Assembly (NCBI RefSeq): GCF_001653715.1
Contig: NZ_LWHQ01000022.1
Coordinates: 1-64,000 of the forward strand
DNA length: 64,000 nucleotides
Origin: Methylobacterium platani
Lineage (GTDB): Bacteria > Pseudomonadota > Alphaproteobacteria > Rhizobiales > Beijerinckiaceae
Direction: 5' to 3'
This document shows positions 53,849-63,719 of the stretch, one piece after another. Numbering within the stretch: position 1 is the first letter of the stretch; every line of letters begins with the position of its first letter. The notes below the pieces were generated by a model, which saw only the letters and a list, made by a program, of their open reading frames with translations, ran no database searches and was not told the DNA's origin. A program made the position numbers and the translations under genes.

Positions 53849-54739
53849 ATGACCGACCTGCCCCGCCTCGACCCGCGCCTCACCCCGGCCCGGCCGGACC
53901 TCGCCGACGAGCGCCTGCGCGGGCGGGTCGAGGCGGCGCGCTTCGTCGCCGGACGGACGCAGCGGATCGTCGCCCCCGTCGCCCCCTTGCGCCGCGCGCC
54001 CGACCCGCAGGCCGCCCTCGACAGCGAGGCGCTGTTCGGCGAGGCGGCGACGGTCTACGAGCTGCGCGACGGCTGGGCCTTCGCGCAGCTCGCCGCGGAC
54101 GGCTATGTCGGCTACCTCCCGGCCGAGGCCCTCGGCCCGGTCGATCCGGCCCCGACCCACAAGGTCGCGGCCCTGCGCACCTTCCTCTACCCCGCCGCCG
54201 ACCTGAAGCGCCCGGCCCTCGCCGCCCTCGACCTCGGCGCCCTGGTGGCGGTGGCGGCGCAGGAGGGACAGTACGCCCGCCTCGCCGACGGCCGCTTCGT
54301 CTGGGCCGGCCACCTCGCGCCCCGCGACGCGGTCGAGCCGGACATCGCCGCGACGGCCCTGCGCTTCCTCGGCACGCCCTACCTGTGGGGCGGGCGCAGC
54401 AGCCTCGGGCTCGACTGCTCCGGGCTGGTCCAGGCCGCGCTCGCCGCCGCCGGCATCCCGGCCCCGCGCGACAGCGACCAGCAGGAGGCGGCGCTGGGCG
54501 AGCCGGTCGCCTTCGGGCCGGATCTCGCGGGCCTGCGGCGCGGCGACCTGGTGTATTGGCGCGGCCATACCGGGATGATGCTCGACGCCACGCGGCTGAT
54601 CCACGCCAACGGCCACCACATGGCGGTGGCGGTCGAGCCCCTGGCCGAAGCGGAAGGCCGCATCCGGGCCGGCGCGACCGGTCCGGGCACCGGGGACGGG
54701 GCGATCCGGTCGATCCGGCGCCTGCCCGCCCTCGCCTGA
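53849..54739 (+). CDS. NlpC/P60 (C40) cell-wall hydrolase with SH3 domains
   Basis: 296 residues. Two bacterial SH3-like segments (about 30-90 and 100-165) precede a C-terminal NlpC/P60 papain-like domain with nucleophile Cys190 (GLDCSGLVQ) and His240 (WRGHTGMML). HANGHHMAVAVE follows and supplies the third polar residue. It resembles dipeptidyl-peptidase VI-type enzymes cutting gamma-D-Glu-diamino acid bonds of peptidoglycan fragments. No signal peptide is seen, so it may act on recycled cytosolic muropeptides. ATG 53849 was selected over a Pro-rich extension. Confidence 0.88.
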   Translation: MTDLPRLDPRLTPARPDLADERLRGRVEAARFVAGRTQRIVAPVAPLRRAPDPQAALDSEALFGEAATVYELRDGWAFAQLAADGYVGYLPAEALGPVDPAPTHKVAALRTFLYPAADLKRPALAALDLGALVAVAAQEGQYARLADGRFVWAGHLAPRDAVEPDIAATALRFLGTPYLWGGRSSLGLDCSGLVQAALAAAGIPAPRDSDQQEAALGEPVAFGPDLAGLRRGDLVYWRGHTGMMLDATRLIHANGHHMAVAVEPLAEAEGRIRAGATGPGTGDGAIRSIRRLPALA

Positions 54740-54982
54740 GCGGCCGACGACCGTCGAGACCCGGCGCGCGGGCGATGTTTCGCGGTGGTTCTCGCCCCGC
54801 GACGCTGGGGAACCGGACCCGGCCGGACGGATAACCGGCGCGTGAAACCGTGGACATCTCGCAGAAGACCGGCCGCGGGCCTGCGCTCCTGCCTCGCCCC
54901 GGCCATAACCTGCTGTAGACTGGCGCCGAATGCCGCCCTCGGCGGGCGCCCCGTCTCGCACCCTCAAGGACACCTGCCCGCG

Positions 54983-55621
54983 ATGCTGACCGGTTCGGCC
55001 ATCACCCGCGCCCTCGTCATCGTCGTGCTGGCGGCCGGCCTCGCCGGGCTGTGGCAGTTCCTGATGCCGCGCACCGGCACGCACCTGTCGGAGCCGCCCA
55101 AGGTGGAGTCGTCCAGGAGGGCGGAGCCCGGCAGGCAGACCGAGCCGGGAAGAAGCGGGGCGTCCCTGGCGCCGCCCGCGCCGACGAGCGAGAGCGGGGA
55201 TCCGGTGCGCTCGGTCTATCCCGGCCCGCGCGCGGCCGATCCTCCGGCCCCGCGCCAGCCGCCGGTGGCGGAGGTGACGCCGGCCCCGAACTCTGCTCCG
55301 ATTCCTTCCCCGATTCCTGCCCCGAGCGCGGCTCCGGCGCCCGTGCCGGCGCCCTCCCCTCCCCCGGTCTTCACCCCGGCCGCCCCCTCCGCGCCGCTGC
55401 CGGCCGACCCCGCCGAAGCCGCCGCCGAGGCGCCGCCCTCGACCGGGACGGTCGACCTCAACACCGCCAGCGTGGCCGAGCTGAACGGGCTGGGCGGCGG
55501 CATGATCGGCAAGGCGATCGTCGCCCGGCGTCCCTACGCCTCGCCGGGCGAACTGCTGTCGAAGCGGGTGCTGAGCCGGGCGACCTACGACAAGATCAAG
55601 GGCCAGGTCACGGTGCGGTGA
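54983..55621 (+). CDS. Membrane-anchored helix-hairpin-helix (ComEA-like) protein
   Basis: 212 residues. The N-terminal transmembrane helix (about 8-26) is followed by a Pro/Ala/Ser-rich linker of roughly 110 residues and a C-terminal helix-hairpin-helix domain (VDLNTASVAELNGLGGGMIG, about 153-172, to the end). In competence protein ComEA the same module binds dsDNA in the periplasm; here the long linker and lone position make that role uncertain. The ATG follows CAAGGACACC. It converges on dadA. Confidence 0.75.
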   Translation: MLTGSAITRALVIVVLAAGLAGLWQFLMPRTGTHLSEPPKVESSRRAEPGRQTEPGRSGASLAPPAPTSESGDPVRSVYPGPRAADPPAPRQPPVAEVTPAPNSAPIPSPIPAPSAAPAPVPAPSPPPVFTPAAPSAPLPADPAEAAAEAPPSTGTVDLNTASVAELNGLGGGMIGKAIVARRPYASPGELLSKRVLSRATYDKIKGQVTVR

Positions 55622-55660
55622 ACGGGCCTCCCGGCGCCTCGCGCCGGGGGCCGGTCCGGA

Positions 55661-56938
55661 TCACGCCGCCAGCGGCGCCGGGATCTCGGTCTCGCGCTCG
55701 GTCACGAGGTCGGCGGCGATGCGGCCGGAGCCGGCCGCCATGGTCCAGCCCAGCGTGCCGTGGCCGGTATTGAGCACGAGGCCGCGGATGCGGGTGCGGC
55801 CGAGATAGGGCACGTTCGAGGGCGTGGTCGGGCGCAGCCCGCTCCAGGCGGTGGCGGCGGCGAAGTTGCCGGCATTCGGGAAGGTGCGCCGGGCGTTCTC
55901 CAGGATCGCCGCGACCCGCTCGGCGTCGAGGTGGCGGGTATAGCCCGACAACTCGGCGGTACCGGCGACCCGCAGGTGGGTGCCGAGGTTGGAATAGACC
56001 AGCTTGTACTCGTCGTCGGTCAGGCTGACCTGCGGCGCGCCGTTATGGCCCTCGATCGGGATCGAGACCGAGTAGCCCTTGGCCGGGTAGATCGCCAGGT
56101 TGACGCCGTAGCGGCGCAGGAACGGCGCCGACCACGCGCCGAGCGACACCACGACGTTCGGCGCGGTGAGCCGCTGGTGCCCGCCCGCCACCATCACCTC
56201 GACGCCGGCGACCCGGTCGCCCGAGGGGGAGAGCAGCAGCCGCGTCGCCTCCGAGCCGTACAGGAAGGTCGCCCCCATCGCGGCGGTGCGGGCGGCGAGC
56301 GCCTGGGTGAAGGCGCGGGCGTCGCCGCTCTCGTCCTCCGCCGTGTAGGTGGCGCCGACCACGTCGTCGATGGCGTCGGCGAAGGCCGGCTCGAGCGCCA
56401 GCACCTCGTCGCGGGAGACCACCCGGCGCTCGCAGCCGTGCCGGCGCATCAGCTCGGCGACCGGCTTGGCGGCCTCGAACTCCTTGATGTCGCGGTAGAA
56501 ATGCAGGATCCCGAGGGTCTTCTCGGCATAGGCCAGGTTCTCGGCGGCGCGGATCTCCTGCAGCTTGGCGCGGCTGTAGGCGCCGAGCCGCACGATCTCG
56601 ACGGTGTTGCGGCGCGCCCGCTCGGGGGTGCAGTTGCGCAGGAAGCCGGCGATCCACGACCATTGGTGCCGGTCGAGGCGGGGGGTGAAGAGCAGCGGCG
56701 CACGCGCATCGAACAGCCACTTCATCACCTTGAGCGGCGCGCCCGGATTGGCCCACGGCTCGGCGTGGCTGACCGAGATCTGGCCGCCATTGGCGTAGCT
56801 GGTCTCGAGCCCCGCGCCGCCCTGGCGGTCGACCACGCAGACCGACAGGCCGGCCTTGGCCGCCCAGTAGGCGGTGGCGGTGCCGACGACGCCGGCGCCG
56901 AGCACGATGAGATCGTAGGAGGTCTGTTGTCCCGACAT
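55661..56938 (-). CDS. dadA: D-amino acid dehydrogenase
   Basis: 425-residue FAD oxidoreductase. The N-terminal VLGAGVVGTATAYWAAKAG (about 11-29), ETSYANGGQISVSHAEPWAN region and late GHGTLGWTMAAGSGRI are the DadA signatures. It deaminates D-amino acids to 2-oxo acids and feeds electrons to the respiratory chain; DAO-family relatives oxidise glycine or sarcosine. A tandem glycine riboswitch upstream suggests glycine is the inducer or substrate. ATG 56938 has GGGAAGG nine bases ahead; an ATG at 56947 immediately follows the same site. Confidence 0.92.
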   Translation of the reverse strand: MSGQQTSYDLIVLGAGVVGTATAYWAAKAGLSVCVVDRQGGAGLETSYANGGQISVSHAEPWANPGAPLKVMKWLFDARAPLLFTPRLDRHQWSWIAGFLRNCTPERARRNTVEIVRLGAYSRAKLQEIRAAENLAYAEKTLGILHFYRDIKEFEAAKPVAELMRRHGCERRVVSRDEVLALEPAFADAIDDVVGATYTAEDESGDARAFTQALAARTAAMGATFLYGSEATRLLLSPSGDRVAGVEVMVAGGHQRLTAPNVVVSLGAWSAPFLRRYGVNLAIYPAKGYSVSIPIEGHNGAPQVSLTDDEYKLVYSNLGTHLRVAGTAELSGYTRHLDAERVAAILENARRTFPNAGNFAAATAWSGLRPTTPSNVPYLGRTRIRGLVLNTGHGTLGWTMAAGSGRIAADLVTERETEIPAPLAA

Positions 56939-56940
56939 GC

Positions 56941-56984
56941 GTTCCATCCTTCCCGCCGGTTCGGCGGGCGACAGGGTTTGGAAC
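56941..56984 (-). promoter_or_regulatory. Likely riboswitch expression platform of dadA
   Basis: Between riboswitch and dadA. An outer stem GTTCCA/TGGAAC (56979-56984 with 56941-56946) encloses a perfect 7-bp hairpin (56952-56968, loop of three) whose 3' arm ends in the GGG of the ribosome-binding GGGAAGG. The first ATG (56947) lies in the outer stem region. Folding would hide the initiation region, so control is probably translational. Confidence 0.55.
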
Positions 56985-57166
56985 TCTGTTCGGGTGGCCT
57001 GAGAGATTCGCCGGCACGAAGGCCGGCTTGCTCCATCGGCGGGCGTCGTGGCGCCCTCTCCAGAGTGTCCTCTCGATCGCGGTCCTTTGACCTGAGAGCT
57101 TCGGCGCGCAGCACGGCTGGCGCACCTTTCCCCTTCGGTGCCGGCGCGAAGCCGGTCTCTCCCGCG
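56985..57166 (-). promoter_or_regulatory. Tandem glycine riboswitch (gcvT motif)
   Basis: Two consecutive aptamers on the minus strand. Aptamer 1 (about 57066-57166): GGGAGAG, CACCGAAGGGG, then CTCTCAGGTCAAAGGACCG. A linker GAGAGGACACTCTGGAGAG joins aptamer 2 (about 56985-57075) with CCGATGGAGCAA and AATCTCTCAGGCC followed by AACAGAG. These are the conserved glycine-binding core strings. In this class glycine binding turns expression on. It directly precedes dadA. Confidence 0.93.
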
Positions 57167-57282
57167 ACCATCAACGGACGGCCAAGCCTGTACCATGGCC
57201 GTCCGCGGCGCAAAAGCGCAAACCGTCGCGAAAGCGACAGGATCGGTCGCTTCCGCTCAAGCGCGGGACCGCTCGCGGCCCG

Positions 57283-58245
57283 TCAGGCCCGGCAGGCCTC
57301 GAACCCCTTGCGGATCGCCTCCGGGTCGAGGTGGCGGCCGATGAAGACGACGCGGGACTCGCGCGGGTCGCCGGGCTTCCACTCGTCCTGCAGGTCGCCG
57401 TCGAGGATCATGTGGACGCCCTGGAAGACGAAGCGGCGCGGCTCGTCGGGGAAGCTGACGATGCCCTTGCAGCGCAGGATGTCCGGCCCCTGGACCTGGG
57501 TCAGGTCGGAGATCCACGGCATGAACTTGTTGGGATCGACCGCCCCGGGAAGCCTCGCCGAGACCGACTGGATCTCGTCGGAATGGTGGTGGTGGTGTCC
57601 CTCCTCGAGGAACTCGGGCTCGACCTCGATGATGCGGGCGAGGTCGAAGGCCTTGCGGTCGAGCACCGTCGCGAGCGGCACCGCGCAATGCTCGGTGCGG
57701 TGGATCTCGGCCGACGGGTTGATGGCGCGGATCTGGCGCTCGACCGCGTCGAGGCCGGCCTCGTCGACGAGGTCGGCCTTGTTGAGCAGGATCACGTCCG
57801 CGAAGGCGACCTGGTTCTTGGCCTCGGGGGCGTCCTTCAGGCGCTCGGACAGCCACTTGGCGTCGGCCACCGTCACCACCGCGTCGAGGCGGGCGGCCTC
57901 GCCGACATCCTGGTCGACGAAGAAGGTCTGGGCGACCGGCGCCGGGTCGGCGAGGCCGGTGGTCTCGACGATGATCGCGTCGAACTTGCCCTTGCGCTTC
58001 ATCAGCCCGTCCATGATGCGGATCAGGTCGCCGCGCACGGTGCAGCAGATGCAGCCGTTGTTCATCTCGAACACTTCCTCGTCGGCGCCGACGACGAGGT
58101 CGTTGTCGATGCCGATCTCGCCGAACTCGTTGACGATCACGGCGTAGCGCTTGCCGTGCGGCTCGGTGAGGATGCGGTTGAGGAGCGTGGTCTTGCCGGC
58201 GCCGAGATAGCCGGTGAGCACCGTGACGGGGATCTTGTCGGACAT
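57283..58245 (-). CDS. CobW/COG0523-family metal-chaperone GTPase
   Basis: 320 residues. Walker [11 protein letters not shown] (11-20), the metal-binding GCICC (Cys65, Cys67, Cys68), Walker B ETTGLADP, and NKAD near 165 identify a G3E P-loop GTPase. A His stretch ([10 protein letters not shown], about 216-225) marks the zinc/cobalt/nickel subgroup. The C-terminal CobW_C domain ([14 protein letters not shown]) is intact. No Zur box was recognised. It is followed upstream by a creatininase-family gene on the same strand, whose metal it might load. Confidence 0.9.
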   Translation of the reverse strand: MSDKIPVTVLTGYLGAGKTTLLNRILTEPHGKRYAVIVNEFGEIGIDNDLVVGADEEVFEMNNGCICCTVRGDLIRIMDGLMKRKGKFDAIIVETTGLADPAPVAQTFFVDQDVGEAARLDAVVTVADAKWLSERLKDAPEAKNQVAFADVILLNKADLVDEAGLDAVERQIRAINPSAEIHRTEHCAVPLATVLDRKAFDLARIIEVEPEFLEEGHHHHHSDEIQSVSARLPGAVDPNKFMPWISDLTQVQGPDILRCKGIVSFPDEPRRFVFQGVHMILDGDLQDEWKPGDPRESRVVFIGRHLDPEAIRKGFEACRA

Positions 58246-58321
58246 GCGGGGGCGTCTTCTTGCAGCGAAACCGGTCGCGGGGGCGCCGCCGGGGCGGCGC
58301 GGCGAAGAGTGATATAGTGTG

Positions 58322-59125
58322 TCACTCGCCCGGGCGGGAGGCCGGTTCCGGCAAGGGGAAGCGGGCGACGTCGTGCAGCAGCTCGACGAAGGCCGCCGCG
58401 CCGTGGTCGAGGAGGGCGCGGCCGGCCTCGGCGGTGCCCAGCCGCGCGTCGCCGATCGCGCCCGCCGGGTTGAGGTCCTGGGCGTGCCAGGCGAAGGCGG
58501 CGGGCCGGCCGGCGCGCAGATGGGTGTAGGTGCGGGCGATCGCGCGCGTCGCCGGCACGAAGTCGCGGATCGCCGCATCCCGCACCAGGTCGGGCCGCAG
58601 CGCCAGCATCAGGGCGGTTTCGATCCCGCCGCCATGGATGCCGTGGCGCACCTCGTCGTCGGGAAACAGGCCCGGCGGGGTGCCGAAGCGGCTCCAGGCG
58701 GTGGTGACCGCCACCATCCCGTGCCGGCCCCGCAGCCCCAGGGCGACGAGGTCGATCAGCGCGCTGTTGCCGCCGTGCGACGACACGATGACGAGCCGCG
58801 AGCAGCCCGCCCGCGCCACCCCGTCGCCGATCCCGCCCCAGGCCGCGAGCGCGGTCTCGGGGGAGAGTGTCAGGGTGCCGGGAAAATCCGCGTGCTCGGG
58901 CGACAGGCCGACCGCCTGCACCGGCAGGATCCGCACGTCGAGCCCGGCGGGGACGCGCGCCACGACCCGGGCGAGGTAGCCCTCGGCGATGACGACGTCG
59001 GTGGAGAGCGGCAGGTGCGGCCCGTGCTGCTCCACGGCCGCGACCGGCAGCACCGCCACGGCGGCGCGCAGGGCGCCGCCGCGGCATTCCTCGGTGGTCA
59101 GGTCGCCCCAGGGCCGGGCCGGCAT
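58322..59125 (-). CDS. Creatininase-family metal-dependent amidohydrolase
   Basis: 267 residues from ATG 59125 (12 more from 59161). The metal-binding motifs are EQHGPHLPL (Glu32, His34), Asp43, SSHGGN (His117) and GGIETALM (Glu169). The family includes creatininase, the pyrimidine deformylase ArfB of archaeal flavin/F420 synthesis and mycofactocin peptidase MftE, so the real substrate is open. It lies one gene away from a CobW-type GTPase and on the same strand. Confidence 0.87.
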   Translation of the reverse strand: MPARPWGDLTTEECRGGALRAAVAVLPVAAVEQHGPHLPLSTDVVIAEGYLARVVARVPAGLDVRILPVQAVGLSPEHADFPGTLTLSPETALAAWGGIGDGVARAGCSRLVIVSSHGGNSALIDLVALGLRGRHGMVAVTTAWSRFGTPPGLFPDDEVRHGIHGGGIETALMLALRPDLVRDAAIRDFVPATRAIARTYTHLRAGRPAAFAWHAQDLNPAGAIGDARLGTAEAGRALLDHGAAAFVELLHDVARFPLPEPASRPGE

Positions 59126-59333
59126 CCGCGTCGCTCCGCACTCGTTGCGCCGCGCCAGCATAGGCCGCCGGCGAGGGGACCGGAACCGGCAAGCCTCATC
59201 CAGAGGTCCGTCATCCAGGCGTCACAGGCCCGCTGCCATGTGCGCTCGGGGCGCCACCGGGCGCCCGGTCCGCCGCCCTTGCACTCACAGGGCCTGCGCG
59301 GCAGATTTGTCTCGAGGACGGGGGCGTGACGCC

Positions 59334-59927
59334 ATGGCAGCGGTCGAGCAGGCAGTGGCCGCGGACACGCCGCGTCGCGCGGCCAAGCGTCTCCGCCCCC
59401 CCGGCGCCAAGAGCGTCGGCTGGGCCCTGATGCAGGCGGCCCGGCTCCATCGCGGCCGCATCGGCGACCGTCTGGCCGAGCTCGACCTGTTCGCCGGCCA
59501 GGAGCAGGTGGTGCAGGCGCTGGCGGAGGCCGGCACCATGACCATGGGCGACCTCGCCGCCACCCTGCGGGTGCGCCCGCCCACCGCCTCGAAGACCATC
59601 ACCCGGCTCGCCGCCATGGGGGTGGTCGAGCGCCGGACCGAGGCCGGGGACGGCCGCATCGTCCGGGTGCGCCTGACCGAGACCGGCCTCGCCAAGGCGA
59701 AGGCGATCGCCGGCATCTGGGACGAGGTCGAGGCCGAGATGCTGGACGGCTTCGACAACAAGGAGCGCCGGCGCCTGCGTAAGCTCCTGCGCCGCGCCGC
59801 CCGCAACCTCGCCGAGGCCGCCGGCCTCGAGGCGCACGAATCCGATTCCGAGGCCGAGGACGACCTCGACGGGATCAATCTGGACGGCGGGCTCGATGCC
59901 GGGGATTCGAGCCGGGACATGGATTGA
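59334..59927 (+). CDS. MarR-family transcriptional regulator
   Basis: 197 residues. A Lys/Arg-rich N-terminus, then the winged helix (about 65-130): LAATLRVRPPTASKTITRLA as recognition part and RTEAGDGRIVRVRLTE as wing. An acidic C-terminal tail (ESDSEAEDDLDGINLDGG) is unusual. ATG 59334 follows GAGGACGGGGG. Divergent from the creatininase gene, which it may regulate. The signal is unknown. Confidence 0.85.
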   Translation: MAAVEQAVAADTPRRAAKRLRPPGAKSVGWALMQAARLHRGRIGDRLAELDLFAGQEQVVQALAEAGTMTMGDLAATLRVRPPTASKTITRLAAMGVVERRTEAGDGRIVRVRLTETGLAKAKAIAGIWDEVEAEMLDGFDNKERRRLRKLLRRAARNLAEAAGLEAHESDSEAEDDLDGINLDGGLDAGDSSRDMD

Positions 59928-60134
59928 GCGGGGCCGGATCGCCGGGGACATGGATGAGCCATGATCCCGGATGAACCCGCATCGACCATGCCGAATGGAC
60001 TAGTTCGACTGATCATTGACCTGTAGTCACATGCCGGGCGCCATATAACCGTTATCGCCTTACCAAGACCGAGAATTTTCATTCTTGTACCGGACAGTCG
60101 ACCGACCTGCGGCGGGCGCGAGGTCGTCGGGCCG

Positions 60135-62870
60135 GTGGAACAGTTGTCGGATCACCATCAGAGCAGCGCAGGCGCGGGGATGGCCCCCGGCTTCCGCGCG
60201 CGTCCGCTCCGGATGCATGTCACGGCGCTGGCCCTCGCCCTGCTGGTTCCGGCGCTCCTGATCATCGGGCTGATCGCCCAGCGCTGGGTCCAGGCCGAGC
60301 AGGCGCGGATGGAGGAGCGGACCGCGACGCTCAACGCCCACGCGGTCGAGCAGATCGACCGCTTCCTGAGCGGCCAGGTCGCGATGCTGCAGGCGCTCGC
60401 CACCTCGCCGGCCCTGGAGGCGGGCGACTTCGCCCGTTTCGACCGCCAGGCGCGGGAGCTCCTGAACCTGCAGGGCACCAACATCGTCCTGCGCGACCTC
60501 GACGGCCGGCAGCGCGTCAACACCCGGCTGCCCTGGGGGGCGCCGCTGCCCGGGGCGGTCCTCCCCCACGACCGGGCGGTGCGCGAGACCGGCCTGCCTG
60601 CGATCTCCGACTTCCTCACCGGCACCACGACCGGCAAGCCCCTCGTCGTCGTCACGGTGCCGGTGCTGCGCGAGGGCGCGCCGGCCTACCTTCTCAATGC
60701 CAGCCTGCCGGCGGCCTTGTTCGGCGAGATCCTGCGGCAGGCCGGCGTCACCGCGCCCTATTCCGGCTCGGTCACCGATCGGGCCGGGACCATCATCGGC
60801 CGCTCGGTCGACACCGAGTCCGCGGCCGGCCGGCCGCTGCCGGGCTTCGACGCGGTCACCGGGACGACCGGCCGGTGGTCGGGCCGCAACCTGAGCGGCA
60901 TCCCGGTCTTCGGCACCCATCACCGGTCGGGCCTCTCGGGCTGGACGGTGACGATCGGCATCGAGCAGGCCGCCCTGCGGGCGCCCTTCGTCACCTCCGT
61001 CCTGGTGCTGGCGCCGGTGATCCTCGGCCTCGGGCTGATCGCGCTCGTCGCCTCGCTCCTCGTCGGCCGGCGGATCCTGCTCGCCAAGGCGCTGCTGTCG
61101 CAGGCCGCGGACGACCTCAGCCGGGGCATCCTGCTGGCGAGCCCGGTCACGCCGATCCGCGAGGTGAACGAGGTCGGGGCGGTGCTGGCGCAGACCTCCG
61201 CCACCCTGCACCGGCAGGCGGACGCCCTGCGCGAGAGCAACGCCGACCTCGAGGCGCGCATCGCCGCGCGCACGGGCGAGCTCGTCGAGAAGAAGGCGCT
61301 CCTCGACGCCACCCTCGCCAACATGGACCAGGGGGTACTGCTGATCGACGCCGCCGGCCTCGTCCGGCTCTGCAACGAGCGGGCGATCGACCTCCTCGGC
61401 CTGCCGCCCGGCTCCCGGCAGGGCGGGCGTACCCTCGCCGACCTCGTGGCCTGGCAGCGGGCGAGCGGCGAGTTCGGCGATGCGCGGCCGGAGCGCGAGA
61501 CCTGGCTCAAGCTCCGGGGCGACCTCCTCGGCGCGCCCCCGGTCTACGAGCGCACGCGCCCGAACGGCACCGTGCTCGAGGTGCGCACCGTCCGCCTCGC
61601 GGAAGGGGGCGCGATCCGCACCTTCTCGGACGTGACCGAGCGCAAGCGGCGCGAGCTCGCGGTGCTGGAGGCCAACCGCGTCGCCGAGGCGGCGCGGTGC
61701 CAGGCGGAAGCCGCGCAAGCCCAGGCCGAGGCCGCGAGCGCGGCCAAGACCGAGTTCCTGGCGACCATGTCGCACGAGATCCGCACGCCGCTCAACGGCG
61801 TGATCGGCTACGCCGAGCTGCTGCTGCGCGACGCCACCCTGTCGCCGGCGCAGGGCCGCAGCGCCGGGCGGATCCAGGAGGCGGGCCAGGCCCTGCTGAC
61901 GGTGGTCAACGACGTCCTCGACTTCTCGAAGATCGAGGCCGGGCAGATCGACCTCGACCCGCAGCCCTTCGCCCCGGCGGCGCTCGCCGACACCGCGGTG
62001 TCGATCGTCCGGACGGCGGCCGACGCCAAGCGCCTGGTCCTGTCGGTCGAGGCCGAGGCGACCCTGGCGCCCCGGCTCGTCGGCGACCCCGACCGGCTGC
62101 GCCAGGTGCTGCTCAACCTCCTCAACAACGCGATCAAGTTCACGCCGGCGGGCGGCGTGAGCCTGCGGCTGGCCAGCACGCCGCTCGCCGGCGGGCGCCA
62201 CGTCCTGCAGGTCGCGGTCAGCGATACCGGGATCGGCATCCCGGCCGAGCGGCTCGGGCGCCTGTTCCAGCGCTTCTCCCAGGTCGACGGCTCGATCCAG
62301 CGCCGCTTCGGCGGCACCGGCCTCGGCCTGGCGATCAGCCGCCGCCTGATCGAGACCATGGGCGGGGAGATCGGGGTCGAGAGCCGGCCCGGCCGCGGCT
62401 CGACCTTCTGGTTCACCGTGCCCCTGGCGGACGGCCCCGACGAGGCGACGGCGCGGCCGCGCCCCGAGGCGCCTCCGCTCGAGCGGCCGGCCCGGATCCT
62501 CCTCGTCGAGGACAGCCCGATCAACCAGGACATCGCCCGCGCCATCCTGGAGCGGCGCGGCCACCGGGTGACGGTGGTGGGCGACGGCGCCGAGGCGATC
62601 TCGGCCGTGCAGACGAACGCCCACGACCTCGTGCTGATGGACGTGCAGATGCCCGGCATGGACGGCCTGACGGCGACGCGCCACATCCGCGAGCTCGGCG
62701 CCCCGGCCGGCCGCCTGCCGATCGTCGCGCTCACCGCCAACGTGCTGCCGCAGCAGGTCGCACAGTTCCGCGCTGCCGGGATGGACGACCACGTCGGCAA
62801 GCCGTTCCGGCCCGACGAGCTGCTGGCGACGGTGGAGCGCTGGAGCGCGGCCCGCGCCGCCGCGGCCTGA
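60135..62870 (+). CDS. Membrane hybrid sensor histidine kinase
   Basis: 911 residues (GTG 60135; ATG 60180 is an alternative). A transmembrane helix (about 28-48), a cache-like periplasmic sensor (about 50-285) and helix 2 (about 293-318) precede a HAMP region. Then come a PAS_7-type segment (LLDATLANMDQGVLLIDAAG), HisKA with His547 (MSHEIRTPLNGVIG), an HATPase domain (NLLNNAIKFTPAGG; GTGLGLAISRRL) and a C-terminal receiver with Asp836 (LMDVQMPGMDG). Phosphorelay partner unknown; no Hpt gene is near. Confidence 0.9.
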   Translation: MEQLSDHHQSSAGAGMAPGFRARPLRMHVTALALALLVPALLIIGLIAQRWVQAEQARMEERTATLNAHAVEQIDRFLSGQVAMLQALATSPALEAGDFARFDRQARELLNLQGTNIVLRDLDGRQRVNTRLPWGAPLPGAVLPHDRAVRETGLPAISDFLTGTTTGKPLVVVTVPVLREGAPAYLLNASLPAALFGEILRQAGVTAPYSGSVTDRAGTIIGRSVDTESAAGRPLPGFDAVTGTTGRWSGRNLSGIPVFGTHHRSGLSGWTVTIGIEQAALRAPFVTSVLVLAPVILGLGLIALVASLLVGRRILLAKALLSQAADDLSRGILLASPVTPIREVNEVGAVLAQTSATLHRQADALRESNADLEARIAARTGELVEKKALLDATLANMDQGVLLIDAAGLVRLCNERAIDLLGLPPGSRQGGRTLADLVAWQRASGEFGDARPERETWLKLRGDLLGAPPVYERTRPNGTVLEVRTVRLAEGGAIRTFSDVTERKRRELAVLEANRVAEAARCQAEAAQAQAEAASAAKTEFLATMSHEIRTPLNGVIGYAELLLRDATLSPAQGRSAGRIQEAGQALLTVVNDVLDFSKIEAGQIDLDPQPFAPAALADTAVSIVRTAADAKRLVLSVEAEATLAPRLVGDPDRLRQVLLNLLNNAIKFTPAGGVSLRLASTPLAGGRHVLQVAVSDTGIGIPAERLGRLFQRFSQVDGSIQRRFGGTGLGLAISRRLIETMGGEIGVESRPGRGSTFWFTVPLADGPDEATARPRPEAPPLERPARILLVEDSPINQDIARAILERRGHRVTVVGDGAEAISAVQTNAHDLVLMDVQMPGMDGLTATRHIRELGAPAGRLPIVALTANVLPQQVAQFRAAGMDDHVGKPFRPDELLATVERWSAARAAAA

Positions 62871-62961
62871 CGCCTCTTACCTACGCCGCTTGCCGGTACG
62901 CCGCTTGCCGCCGCGGTGCGGGCGCTATTTCCCGGCAGGAATCGACCGAAAGGAGACCGCC

Positions 62962-63648
62962 ATGGCCCAGCAGGACCGTCACGCCCTGATCGTCGGGGCC
63001 TCGCGCGGCTTGGGGTTGGGGCTGGTCCGGGCCTTCCTCGCCCGCGGCTGGGCCGTCACCGCCACCGTCCGGGGCGAGGCGCCGGCGCTCGCCGCCCTGA
63101 GCCCGGTCGCGCCCGAGATCCTGCGCGTCGACATCGACGACGACGCGGCCGTGGCGCGCCTCCGCGACACCCTCGCCGGGCGCAGCTTCGACGCGGTGTT
63201 CGTCGTCGCAGGGATCGCCGACGGCGCCCACGTGCCGCTGCCGCAGGGCGACCGGGCGAGCGCGCTCAAGGTCTACGAGACCAACGCGGTGAGCCCGGTC
63301 CGCTTCGCCGAGACCTTCGCCGGGACGGTCGCCCCCGGCGGCCTGATGGTGCTGATGAGCTCGATCCTCGGCAGCGTCTCGCTCAACGAGGGCGGCACCT
63401 GGGAGAGCTACCGGGCGAGCAAGGCCGCCCTCAATACGCTCGCCCGCTCCTTCGCCGCCCGCCACCGCGACGCGCCCTTCGGCACGGTGCTGATGCATCC
63501 GGGCTGGGTGCGCACCGACATGGGCGGGCCCGAGGCCGACATCGACGTGGCGACCAGCGCCGAGGGGATGGTCGAGGTGGTGGAAGGACGGCTCGGGCAG
63601 CGGGGCTGCGCGTACCTGGATTACCGGGGGGAGACGGTGGCGTGGTAG
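62962..63648 (+). CDS. Short-chain dehydrogenase/reductase
   Basis: 228 residues. NAD(P) motif GASRGLGLG (12-20), the first strand's basic Arg (TVRGE) favouring NADPH, and catalytic Ser in MSSILGS with YRASK as Tyr-x-x-x-Lys. The C-terminal GWVRTDMGG is common in the CsgA/YbbO-like subgroup. The substrate is unknown. The ATG follows AAAGGAGACCGCC; the upstream frame is not family-like. Confidence 0.88.
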   Translation: MAQQDRHALIVGASRGLGLGLVRAFLARGWAVTATVRGEAPALAALSPVAPEILRVDIDDDAAVARLRDTLAGRSFDAVFVVAGIADGAHVPLPQGDRASALKVYETNAVSPVRFAETFAGTVAPGGLMVLMSSILGSVSLNEGGTWESYRASKAALNTLARSFAARHRDAPFGTVLMHPGWVRTDMGGPEADIDVATSAEGMVEVVEGRLGQRGCAYLDYRGETVAW

Positions 63649-63719
63649 GGCTCTCCGCAGCGCTTGCCGGCAATTTCGAAAGGCGTGAGCCGACATTGCC
63701 TCGGCACCCCTGGTCGATG

